From Gammaproteobacteria bacterium (GTDB taxonomy: Bacteria; Pseudomonadota; Gammaproteobacteria; Xanthomonadales; Xanthomonadaceae): 11,727 nt of DNA. Below are positions 1-8,927 of the stretch, in pieces; position 1 is the first letter of the stretch; every line of letters begins with the position of its first letter. The translations under genes and the position numbers were made by a program. Under the pieces are notes generated by a model that saw nothing but the letters and a program-made list of their open reading frames with translations, made no database searches and was not told the origin of the DNA. The stretch covers positions 1 through 11,727 of the forward strand of contig JANYBA010000312.1 of the NCBI GenBank assembly GCA_025360985.1, read 5' to 3'.

Positions 1-2706
<2,706 letters not shown>

Positions 2707-2738
2707 ACCCGGCTCGGGGTGCCGGCGCGGTTTGGTCG

Positions 2739-4013
2739 CTAGAGCAAGGCCAGCGACAGCCACGGAACCCAGGTGATGATCAGCAAGGCCAGGCCGACCA
2801 GCAGGAAGAACGGCACGCAGGCGCGCGCCAGCGTCAGGATGTTGATCTTGAATCGATAGGCGGCGATGAACAGGTCCATTCCAGCCGGCGGCATGAAGTA
2901 GCCGATCTGCAGGTTGGCGAGCATGACGATGCCGAAATGCACCGGATGGATGCCGTAGCCGACCGCGACCGGCACGAGCAACGGCGTCAGGATCACGATC
3001 GCCGAAAAGATGTCGATGAACATGCCGACCAGCAGCAGCGCCGCGTTGAGCAAGAGCAGGAACATGGCCGGCGAATGCACGAATTTCCGGCTGAAGTCGA
3101 ACAAATGGTTCGGGACTTCCTGGTCCACCAGCCAATTCGACAAGGCGCCGGCGGCGCCCAGGATGATCAGGATCGCACCGACCAGACGCATCGCCTCGGA
3201 CATCAATTCCGGTAATTTTCGGAACTTTATTTCTTTTTTAATACATACAGTTACGATGAATACATAAAGTACTGTGATAGCTGCCGCCTCGCTCGCCGCG
3301 AACTTGCCGGAATAGATTCCGCCCAGCACGATGAAGGGCAGCGGCAACTCCCAGAGCGCGTCCTTCAGCGCCGCCCAGACCTCCTTGCCGTCGAAACCCT
3401 GCGCCGCACGCGGCAAGGTCCGACCCACCCACATGGCGTGGAAACTGAGCACCAGGATCATCAGCGCGCCGGGCATCAGTCCGGCCAGGAACAGGTCGCG
3501 GATGGTCACCGGCGGCGTGGTGCCGAGCTGGCCGGCAACGAATCCGTAAAGGATCAGTGGCAGCGAGGGCGCGAACAGCAGGCCCAGGCTTCCCGACGAG
3601 GTCACGAGGCCCAGGCTGTAGTTTTCCGGGTACTTGGCCTTGACCAACGCCGGATACAGGAAGGCGCCGATCGCGACGATAGTCATTCCCGATGCACCGG
3701 TGAAAGCGGTGAAGAAGGCGCAGGCGACGATCGCGACGATCGCCAGGCCACCCGGCAGCCAGCCCAACAGGGCCATGGAAAGCCGAACCAGCCGCGTTGG
3801 CGTCCCGCTCTCGCCGAGCAGATAGCCGGCGAACGTGAACATCGGGATGGCGATCAGGCCAGGGCGATCGCTGAGCCGGTAGTACTCGACCGCCACGGCA
3901 ATCAGATCGTAGCCGGCGGCGTGGAAGCCGAACAGCGCGATCGCGGCGATGACCGCGAACAGCGGCATGCCCAATGCCGCCAGGACCAGGACGATGGCAA
4001 GGCCGGTAATCAC
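2739..4013 (-). CDS. dctM: TRAP transporter large membrane subunit (DctM family, TPAT type)
   Basis: Ion-coupled transport subunit of a tripartite ATP-independent periplasmic transporter, in the inner membrane. The 424 residues are near the family's usual 425-430 and hydrophobic throughout, with about a dozen membrane segments. Family signatures include ALLGWLPGGL near 81-90, FTGASGMTIVAIGA near 104-117, GMFIDIFSAIVILTP near 330-344 and NLQIGYFMPPAGMDLF near 367-382. The start is a GTG at 4013 that overlaps the dctQ stop by four bases (GTGA), so translation is probably coupled. Codons for about residues 245-267 are strikingly AT-rich (see the separate entry), although the frame is intact. The substrate cannot be read from this subunit. 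The association with TatT comes from the neighbouring genes. Confidence 0.95.
   Translation of the reverse strand: MITGLAIVLVLAALGMPLFAVIAAIALFGFHAAGYDLIAVAVEYYRLSDRPGLIAIPMFTFAGYLLGESGTPTRLVRLSMALLGWLPGGLAIVAIVACAFFTAFTGASGMTIVAIGAFLYPALVKAKYPENYSLGLVTSSGSLGLLFAPSLPLILYGFVAGQLGTTPPVTIRDLFLAGLMPGALMILVLSFHAMWVGRTLPRAAQGFDGKEVWAALKDALWELPLPFIVLGGIYSGKFAASEAAAITVLYVFIVTVCIKKEIKFRKLPELMSEAMRLVGAILIILGAAGALSNWLVDQEVPNHLFDFSRKFVHSPAMFLLLLNAALLLVGMFIDIFSAIVILTPLLVPVAVGYGIHPVHFGIVMLANLQIGYFMPPAGMDLFIAAYRFKINILTLARACVPFFLLVGLALLIITWVPWLSLALL
3213..3280. other. AT-rich island inside dctM
   Basis: By hand count about 17 of 68 bases are G or C, against roughly 60-65 percent in the flanking gene. It encodes dctM residues about 245-267 (the end of a membrane segment and a lysine-rich cytoplasmic loop). 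Many codons here are ones the neighbours avoid: GTA, CTT, TAT, ATT, ATA, TTA and AAA. The reading frame continues unbroken on both sides. The lysine-rich loop explains some AAA codons but not the A/T third positions of the Val, Leu and Ile codons. Its role, if any, is unknown. Confidence 0.7.
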
Positions 4014-4489
4014 AGGCCTTCATGCTCCGGTGGCGTCAGCAAGGCCGAGATCGCAAACCTCAGGCCCAGAAGGCCGAAGCCGATTGGAAATACCAGCATC
4101 GGCACCCAACTGCTGACGCCGTTGACGAACACGCCGGGGGCTTCCCGCTCCATCTGCAACATACCCCAGCCATACCAGGCCAGCAGCCCGCAAACGACGG
4201 CGGTGGCGAGCTGCGAGATCGCCCAGGCGATCCGGCGCCAGAACGGCGGCAGCAGGCGCGGCAGCGCGTCCACGGCGATGTGGCGATGCGAGCGGGCGGC
4301 GCCGAGCGCGCCGAGCAGTGCCAGCCACAGCACACCCATCTGGCTGACCGGCTCGGCCCACTCCAGGCCGCTGCCGAAAAACATGCGCAAGCCGATCTGC
4401 GCCAACGCGACCAGGACCAGGACACCCAGCAATGTCGCCAGCAGCAGGTCTTCGGCCTGGTGCAGGCGAACCAGCAATCGCCTCAGCAT
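4010..4489 (-). CDS. dctQ: TRAP transporter small membrane subunit (DctQ family)
   Basis: Inner-membrane partner that binds DctM and helps dock the solute-binding protein. The protein is 159 residues, usual for the family, with four predicted membrane segments: about 15-36, 46-64, 85-108 and 127-150. The family's conserved stretch after the second segment reads LGALGAARSHRHIAVD (near 59-74), and a tryptophan-glutamate pair, WAEP, lies near 44-47. The ATG at 4489 follows the dctP stop by four bases, and the gene ends overlapping the dctM GTG. That packing shows one transcription and translation unit. DctQ proteins are poorly conserved, so assignment rests on size, topology, this motif and position between dctP and dctM. 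Confidence 0.93.
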   Translation of the reverse strand: MLRRLLVRLHQAEDLLLATLLGVLVLVALAQIGLRMFFGSGLEWAEPVSQMGVLWLALLGALGAARSHRHIAVDALPRLLPPFWRRIAWAISQLATAVVCGLLAWYGWGMLQMEREAPGVFVNGVSSWVPMLVFPIGFGLLGLRFAISALLTPPEHEGL

Positions 4490-4493
4490 CCGC

Positions 4494-5495
4494 TCACTTC
4501 CCGCCGCGCTCGTTGGCCAGGATGCGCCGGATCGCCGCTATCGTCGGGGCCGAAAAGGCGTTCTGCTGCTCGAGCTGGCGGGCGGTGGTGATGCCAATCT
4601 CGCGCCAGCGCGCCGCTTCGGCCGGCGCCGGCGTCAGCAGTTTGGTGCCGCCCTGCTTCATCGCGGCAATGGCCTGGACGTTCTCACGGCGGTTGGAAGC
4701 ATCAATCCGCGTCATCGCCGCGCCAAACGCCCGTTCCATTGCCGCCTGGTCCGCGGCGGACAACCTGGCCATCACCTTGTCGTCGACCATGAAATACGCC
4801 GGGATATAAGTCAGCGGCAGGTCGATGATGAATTTGATCTTGCCGTGCCATTGCAGGATCACGGCCCCGGAAAAAGTGTTGGCGACGGTATCGACGAGTC
4901 CGGTCTGCAGGCTCGTGAATACGTCCGACAGCGGCAAGGGAATGGTGGTGATGCCGCCGTTCTTGAAAGTCAGCTCGCCAATCCGGTCGTTGGCCGGGAC
5001 CCAGACCTTGGAACTACGCAGGTCATCCCGGCCGCGCAACTCGTGCGTGCTCATCAGGTAGGCGAAACCGCCGCCGGCCAGGCCGAGCATGCGCATGCCG
5101 CCCTTGCGGAAGCAGTCGACCAGCATCGGATCAACGACCTTGCGCACGGCATCGACTTCCGCCTGGTCGTTGAACAGGAACGGCAAGGTGTAGATGGTCG
5201 CGTCCCGGCAGACGCCGGTGACGTCGCTGCCGGTGACCGCGCCGCCTTGCAACTGGCCGAGGCGGATCTTGCGCAGCACCACGGCGTCGTTGCCCATCAC
5301 GCCACCGGGGAAGAACTTCACGTTGACCCGGCCTTCGGTCTGTTTCTGGACCTCGGCCGAGGCAGCGCGCATCTCGCGCAGCCAGACCGAGCCGTCGGGC
5401 GCAATGGTGGCGATCTTGATGGTCTGCTGCGCCGCCAGCGGCATCGCCGCCAGGGCGAGAACCAGGCACAGGCACCAGCGAAAAAAGGTGTTCAT
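4494..5495 (-). CDS. dctP: TRAP transporter periplasmic solute-binding protein (DctP family, TPAT type)
   Basis: Periplasmic receptor that delivers substrate to DctQM. From the ATG at 5495 it is 333 residues and starts with a signal peptide: MNTFFR, a hydrophobic core, and a likely cut after PLAA near residue 22. The mature N-terminus shows the DctP pattern (IKIATIAPDGSVW, then FFPGGVMG near 61-68), and later LSDVFTSLQTGLVD near 189-202. The position where most DctP proteins have the carboxylate-binding arginine (K-x-R-V-P type motif) reads KVWVP, with Trp165. An arginine (171) lies six residues on. An ATG at 5510 shares one base with the tatT stop (TGATG), has AAGGA nine bases upstream and is a real alternative. 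I prefer 5495 because it gives a normal short signal-peptide n-region and has GAGG nine bases upstream. The longer open frame further upstream is shadow. Confidence 0.93.
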   Translation of the reverse strand: MNTFFRWCLCLVLALAAMPLAAQQTIKIATIAPDGSVWLREMRAASAEVQKQTEGRVNVKFFPGGVMGNDAVVLRKIRLGQLQGGAVTGSDVTGVCRDATIYTLPFLFNDQAEVDAVRKVVDPMLVDCFRKGGMRMLGLAGGGFAYLMSTHELRGRDDLRSSKVWVPANDRIGELTFKNGGITTIPLPLSDVFTSLQTGLVDTVANTFSGAVILQWHGKIKFIIDLPLTYIPAYFMVDDKVMARLSAADQAAMERAFGAAMTRIDASNRRENVQAIAAMKQGGTKLLTPAPAEAARWREIGITTARQLEQQNAFSAPTIAAIRRILANERGGK

Positions 5496-5509
5496 CAGAT
5501 CGTGCCTCA

Positions 5510-6379
5510 TCAAAAATAGTCCTTGCCGCTTTCCTGCAGCTTTCGAGCCAGCGTTTGCGCCAGCGTATTTGTGAGGGTGAATCCGGGCGCCTTGGGATCG
5601 GCGGCCAGGACCTCTTCCAGCAGCTTGTCGTGCAGCGGCTGGTCGAACATCAGCCGGGCGTAGTACTGCGCCATCAAGGCCTTGGCGTACAGGTTGCGAC
5701 CGCCGGAAATCTCGATCGCCTTCTCGAAGAACTTGCGCCCCTGCTCCGGCTTGCCGCCGACCGATTCGGGGCGCAGCGAATTGAGCACGCCCAGGTAGAC
5801 GTAGGCCTGGCCGTGGTCGTGCGTCGGGTCGAGGGCGACCACTTGGTTCAACAAGGCCTCGATCCGGGGAAGGTCGGCGATTGCCACCATGTCTTCGCTG
5901 TTGGCCTGAAGGTAGCCGACCCAGGCGGTGCCCAGGGCATACAACGGCTCGGCATCGCGGCGACTGGCGACCACGGCGGCGAAATGGTCCTGGTCCTGGT
6001 CGAGCGCGGCGCAAAGCTCGGAATCGAGCAGGCAGACGCCGCGGCGAGCGTAGGCGAGTGCTTTCTGCGACAGCTTGCGGGCATGCTCGTGGTCGTCGCC
6101 GGTGAAATTGCCGGCGTAAGCGCCGTTGAGCTTCGCCGCCGCCAGCAACAGGGGCGCATCGCCCTTCTCACCCGGTTTTTGCCCGGCGATCAGGCTGTCG
6201 AGCAGCAACAGGTAGGCGGGCAGTCCGTCGCGAACGGAAGCGGGATCGTCACTGTCCAGGATAGCCGCGCCGAAGTTGTCGGCGAAACGATCGCCCGCCT
6301 TCTGCACCAGCGAGGCGCATCCAGTCAGGAGGGTCAACAGCAGGGCGGAGAGCCAGGGGCTCGGGGCAAAGCGGGTCAT
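5510..6379 (-). CDS. tatT: TRAP-associated TPR lipoprotein (TatT component)
   Basis: Accessory lipoprotein of TPAT systems. In Treponema pallidum the homologue forms a trimer of helical-repeat subunits that docks the DctP-type receptor in the periplasm. Here there are 289 residues: a lipoprotein signal with lipobox LLTGC (Cys21), then an almost wholly helical protein. Family-like stretches are LPAYLLLLDSLIAG near 53-66, LLLAAAKLNGAYAGNF near 77-92, GQAYVYLGVLNSLRP near 190-204 (followed by a G-rich turn) and LYAKALMAQYYARL near 230-243. The asparagine- and acid-rich tail is typical. The residue after Cys21 is Ala, not Asp, so outer-membrane sorting is allowed. The ATG at 6379 is 29 bases after the folD stop and has no strong ribosome site, so coupling to folD translation is possible. 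It precedes dctP directly. Confidence 0.9.
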   Translation of the reverse strand: MTRFAPSPWLSALLLTLLTGCASLVQKAGDRFADNFGAAILDSDDPASVRDGLPAYLLLLDSLIAGQKPGEKGDAPLLLAAAKLNGAYAGNFTGDDHEHARKLSQKALAYARRGVCLLDSELCAALDQDQDHFAAVVASRRDAEPLYALGTAWVGYLQANSEDMVAIADLPRIEALLNQVVALDPTHDHGQAYVYLGVLNSLRPESVGGKPEQGRKFFEKAIEISGGRNLYAKALMAQYYARLMFDQPLHDKLLEEVLAADPKAPGFTLTNTLAQTLARKLQESGKDYF

Positions 6380-6408
6380 GGCGTCATTTTCACACAATTG
6401 CCCGTGGT

Positions 6409-7278
6409 TCAGGCGTGAAGCGGGTCGGTCGCCTCGGCGGCTTCGAGCGTGTTTTGCATCAGGGTCGCAACCGTCATCGGCCCTACCCCGCCCGGTACCG
6501 GCGTAATCCAACTGGCGCGCTCGCGGGCCGCCGCGAAGCCGACGTCGCCAACGAGGCGGCCATCGTCCATGCGATTGATGCCGACATCGATCACGACCGC
6601 ACCGGGTTTGATCCATTCTCCCGGCACGAGTTCCGGGCGGCCGACGGCGACCACGAGAATATCGGCGCTGCGAACCTGGGCCTCGAGCACCGACCGTGGC
6701 GTGAAACGGTGGCAGCAGACCGTCGTGCAACCGGCGATGAGCAGTTCCAGCGCCATCGGGCGGCCGACATGGTTGCTCGCGCCGACGATCACCGCCGTCT
6801 GGCCGCGCACCGGCCGGTCGGTGTAGGCGAGCAGGGTCGTGATGCCACGCGGCGTGCAAGGACGCAGGCCGAATTGCCGGAGCGCGAGGTGGCCGACGTT
6901 TTCCGGGTGGAAGCCGTCGACATCCTTGCGCGGATCGATGCGGTGGACAAGTTCGACGTCATCGCGATCGCCGGGCAGCGGCAATTGCAGGAGGATTCCG
7001 TGGATGTCCGGGTCGGAATTGAGCCGATCGATCAGCGCGGCGATCTCGGCGTCGGGCACGTCCGCCGGCAGCTCGAAACCATGGGCGGCGATGCCCACTT
7101 TTGCGCAGGCCCGGCGCTTGTTGCGGACGTAGACGATCGAGGCGGGATCGTCGCCGACCAGGATCACCGCGATGCCGGGTCGCGAGCGGCCGGCAGCGAT
7201 GCGCGCTTGCACCCGGCCCGACAAGTCGTCGAGCAAGGCATCGGCAATGCGCTTGCCGTCGAGGATGCGGGCGGTCAT
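6409..7278 (-). CDS. folD: Bifunctional methylenetetrahydrofolate dehydrogenase/cyclohydrolase
   Basis: Cytosolic enzyme that interconverts 5,10-methylene-, methenyl- and 10-formyl-tetrahydrofolate, supplying one-carbon units for purines and formyl-Met-tRNA. The protein is 289 residues, normal for FolD. Catalytic landmarks are present: YVRNK with Tyr50 and Lys54, GILLQLPLP with Gln98, and [10 protein letters not shown] with Asp121. The PCTPRGI motif is near 141-147, the nucleotide-binding [10 protein letters not shown] follows, and [10 protein letters not shown] is near the C-terminus. The ATG at 7278 has GGAG four to five bases upstream. tatT follows after 29 bases, so folD may be co-transcribed with the transporter. 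Upstream, a 90-base gap separates it from the phasin gene on the same strand. Identification is secure. Confidence 0.97.
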   Translation of the reverse strand: MTARILDGKRIADALLDDLSGRVQARIAAGRSRPGIAVILVGDDPASIVYVRNKRRACAKVGIAAHGFELPADVPDAEIAALIDRLNSDPDIHGILLQLPLPGDRDDVELVHRIDPRKDVDGFHPENVGHLALRQFGLRPCTPRGITTLLAYTDRPVRGQTAVIVGASNHVGRPMALELLIAGCTTVCCHRFTPRSVLEAQVRSADILVVAVGRPELVPGEWIKPGAVVIDVGINRMDDGRLVGDVGFAAARERASWITPVPGGVGPMTVATLMQNTLEAAEATDPLHA

Positions 7279-7326
7279 GGAGCTCCAGGGACGATGCGAC
7301 GACGCCAGCGTGGGTGGCGCCGGCGG

Positions 7327-7357
7327 ATTATCCCCGAAGCGATCCTTGGACCGTCAG
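7327..7357 (-). promoter_or_regulatory. Weak candidate promoter for folD
   Basis: In the 90-base gap between the phasin stop and folD, the minus strand reads GATAAT at 7327-7332. A CTGACG at 7352-7357 lies upstream, separated by 19 bases. Each hexamer is only a partial match and the spacer is long. If used, it would leave about 45 bases of leader before folD. Confidence 0.25.
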
Positions 7358-7368
7358 CTAGCGCCTGA

Positions 7369-7746
7369 TCAGCGGCGGGCGCGGCGCTTGGCGGGCGCAG
7401 ACGCCGACTTGGCCTTCACCGGGGCCGACACCGGCTTTTTCAAGCCGGCGTTCACGCCAAAGCGGGCCAGTACCGGCGCCAACTGCTTCTCGGTGGTCTT
7501 GCGGAACTGCAGCACCTTGCCTTCCACCTTCTTGCGCAGGCTGCGGGCTGCGGCCTCGGCTTCCTTCATCACGGTTTCGGTGCGGTCGCGCAGATTGCCG
7601 ATCTCCCCGGTCGCCTGGGAATAGCTCTTGATCGCCTGCTTGCGGCCGAGCGAGACGGCGCCCAGGCCGGCCATCAGCAATTGCCGCGGTTGGAAATCGC
7701 TACGGCGGGTCGCCGTGGTCTTGCGGGAGACGGTCTTGCGGGCCAT
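7369..7746 (-). CDS. Phasin-like protein with basic C-terminal tail (PhaI/PhaF type)
   Basis: Small protein of 125 residues that resembles polyhydroxyalkanoate granule-associated phasins. After a basic N-terminus (MARKTVSRKT) comes a short amphipathic helix, RQLLMAGLGAVSLGRKQ near 21-37, the usual phasin lead-in. A long charged helix, probably a coiled coil, follows at about 45-92. The last 25 residues are Lys/Arg/Ala/Pro/Ser with nine basic and no acidic side chains, like the histone H1-like tail of PhaF, which binds DNA. The start at 7746 is chosen because GAGG lies six bases upstream; an ATG at 7758 overlaps that ribosome site and adds only four residues. No PHA synthase gene is in the window, so granule binding is inferred. 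A nucleoid-associated role is an alternative. Confidence 0.75.
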   Translation of the reverse strand: MARKTVSRKTTATRRSDFQPRQLLMAGLGAVSLGRKQAIKSYSQATGEIGNLRDRTETVMKEAEAAARSLRKKVEGKVLQFRKTTEKQLAPVLARFGVNAGLKKPVSAPVKAKSASAPAKRRARR

Positions 7747-7902
7747 GGAACACCTCATCAGGTTGTTGGATCGGGCCAGTCGCGGCCGGTAGGTTCGATG
7801 GCAGTCTCCGCCCTGGCGACTGAGTTTTCACACTACCGTTTGAAACGCTTGCATGAAACGGGTGTCCGGGACATCCTCGACGGCAAAATGAGGGAGTGCG
7901 AC
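7747..7902. promoter_or_regulatory. Divergent intergenic region between the phasin and TPR genes
   Basis: These 156 bases must hold the promoters of both divergent genes. No convincing sigma-70 pair stands out on either strand. Visible structure: an odd-centred perfect palindrome CGTTTGAAACG at 7837-7847; a direct repeat TGAAACG at 7841-7847 and 7854-7860 (13-base period); and a second odd-centred palindrome TGTCCGGGACA at 7863-7873, about 30 bases before the TPR start. Ribosome sites flank the region: GAGG for the phasin and AGGGAG for the TPR gene. Binding by any named regulator is not claimed. Confidence 0.4.
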
Positions 7903-8760
7903 ATGGCGACGAAAAAGTCCGGTTGGGCCCGATTCCCGCACGACAACAAGGCCTTCGATTACGCCGGCGACAAGCTGAAAAAAGCCTGGCCGTCGCTGCA
8001 CGCGGGCGATGGCGAACCCTTCCCTGACGACAAGCGCGCCGCCGCGTTGATCAAGGCCGCCGGCAAGGCGGCGCCGAAAGGACTTGCCGCCGCCGCGCTT
8101 TCCGAGCAATTGCAGGAAGCGTGGCGCGCCTTCCACCACGGCGACTTCGAACGGGCGTTCGACCTCGGCCAGGCGCTGGGCCCGATCGGCGCTTCAGTAG
8201 CAATCAAGTCGATCGGCATCCATGCCACGTACCTGGTCGACGACGAAGCCGAGCGACTCAAGCGTTACGAACAGGCCGCGAAGCTCGGCGAAGCCGCCAT
8301 CGCCGCCCTGCCCGCCGAAGCCAACAGCCACTATAGGCACGCGTTCGCGCTTGGCCGCTACAGCCAGGGCATCAGCGTCGCCAAGGCATTGAGCATGGGG
8401 CTGGCCGGCAAGGTCCGCGACAGCCTGGAGGCCGCGTTGAAGCTCGACGGCAAACACGCCGAGGCGCACACCGCCTTGGCCCTGTACCACGCCGAAATCA
8501 TCGGCAAGATCGGCGCCCTGATCGGCGGCATGACCTACGGTGCGAAAACCAGCGAAGCCGAGAAACACATCGCCGCCGCGATCAAGCTGACGCCGGACTC
8601 GCCGATCGCCCACGTCGAGCACGGCAACCTGCTGCTGTTGCTGTATGGCGACAAGAAAGAGGACGCCGCTGCTACCGCCTTCGAGAAAGCCGCGAAGCTC
8701 AAGGCGAAGGACGCGATGGAAAAACTCGACGGCGAATACGCGCGCGAACAGATCGAATGA
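7903..8760 (+). CDS. Uncharacterised TPR-fold protein
   Basis: Predicted cytoplasmic protein of 285 residues with no signal peptide or membrane segment, built of helix-turn-helix repeats of the tetratricopeptide type. Likely repeat units are about 70-100, 125-160, 170-200 and 220-265, with TPR-like endings such as ALKLDGKHAEAHTALALYHA near 178-197 and AIKLTPDSPIAHVEHGNLLL near 226-245. Two non-repeat stretches look like the distinguishing core: GRYSQGISVAKAL near 151-163 and GKIGALIGGMTYGAK near 201-215. The N-terminus is lysine- and aromatic-rich. The ATG at 7903 is chosen because AGGGAG sits six bases upstream; longer in-frame extensions have no such site. I recognise the fold and recall similar proteins in beta- and gammaproteobacteria, but know no function. 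It is monocistronic and followed by a terminator 18 bases on. Confidence 0.85.
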   Translation: MATKKSGWARFPHDNKAFDYAGDKLKKAWPSLHAGDGEPFPDDKRAAALIKAAGKAAPKGLAAAALSEQLQEAWRAFHHGDFERAFDLGQALGPIGASVAIKSIGIHATYLVDDEAERLKRYEQAAKLGEAAIAALPAEANSHYRHAFALGRYSQGISVAKALSMGLAGKVRDSLEAALKLDGKHAEAHTALALYHAEIIGKIGALIGGMTYGAKTSEAEKHIAAAIKLTPDSPIAHVEHGNLLLLLYGDKKEDAAATAFEKAAKLKAKDAMEKLDGEYAREQIE

Positions 8761-8777
8761 AAGTTGCGGGTCGCAAG

Positions 8778-8805
8778 AAAAAGCCGTGCGATGCCCGGCT
8801 TTTTT
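8778..8805. terminator. Bidirectional Rho-independent terminator
   Basis: A 9-base perfect stem, AAAAAGCCG at 8778-8786 with CGGCTTTTT at 8796-8804, encloses a 9-base loop. Six T follow the GC part on the plus strand and five T on the minus strand. It lies between the stop of the TPR gene and the 3' end of the convergent tRNA-Val, so one hairpin can end both transcripts. Confidence 0.85.
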
Positions 8806-8811
8806 GGGATC

Positions 8812-8886
8812 TGGTGGGCGGTACAGGGCTTGAACCTGTGACCCTCGCCGTGTGAAAGCGATGCTCTACCGCTGAGCTAACCGCCC
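8812..8886 (-). tRNA. tRNA-Val, anticodon CAC
   Basis: A 75-base cloverleaf with CCA encoded. The acceptor stem pairs GGGCGGT with ACCGCCC, the D arm is GCTC/GAGC, and the anticodon stem TCGCT/GGCGA carries the loop TTCACAC, giving anticodon CAC (reads GUG). The T arm is ACAGG/CCTGT with loop TTCAAGC. A G-T pair closes the anticodon stem next to the loop. It is a lone tRNA gene. Confidence 0.96.
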
Positions 8887-8898
8887 GAAAGCGCGGCA

Positions 8899-8927
8899 AT
8901 TCTAAGCGTCGGCGGTTTTCCGGTCAA
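8899..8927 (-). promoter_or_regulatory. Promoter of tRNA-Val
   Basis: On the minus strand TTGACC (8922-8927) and TAGAAT (8899-8904) are exactly 17 bases apart, and each differs from consensus by one base. Transcription would start about 5-6 bases before the mature tRNA 5' end. The bases between the -10 box and the start (TGCCGCG) are GC-rich, the discriminator type seen at stringently controlled stable-RNA promoters. The -35 box contains the stop codon of the upstream GGDEF/EAL gene. Confidence 0.8.

Noticed and set aside
2707..2730. Hairpin after dctM as an intrinsic terminator
   Set aside because: Only a four-pair GC stem with a three-base loop, and the following AT bases are TTATAAT rather than a T-run; they read better as a -10 box.
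3230..3245. Run of six A in dctM as a frameshift or programmed slippage site
   Set aside because: The A's fall as AAA AAA G in the zero frame, not the X XXY YYZ pattern, and DctM family motifs continue in the same frame on both sides.
3438..5519. A 693-codon plus-strand open frame across the transporter genes
   Set aside because: It spans three well-supported minus-strand genes (dctM, dctQ, dctP), has repetitive Gln/Arg/Asp-rich composition and no domain.
5496..6014. N-terminal extension of dctP upstream of its signal peptide
   Set aside because: The extra residues are a shadow frame of tatT. A signal peptide and ribosome sites place the start at 5495 or 5510.
7747..7758. Upstream ATG of the phasin gene at 7758
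   Set aside because: It overlaps the GAGG ribosome site that serves the ATG at 7746 and adds only four residues.
8812..8886. tRNA-Val as an integration site for a mobile element
   Set aside because: No integrase gene and no repeated copy of the tRNA 3' end was seen on either side within the window.
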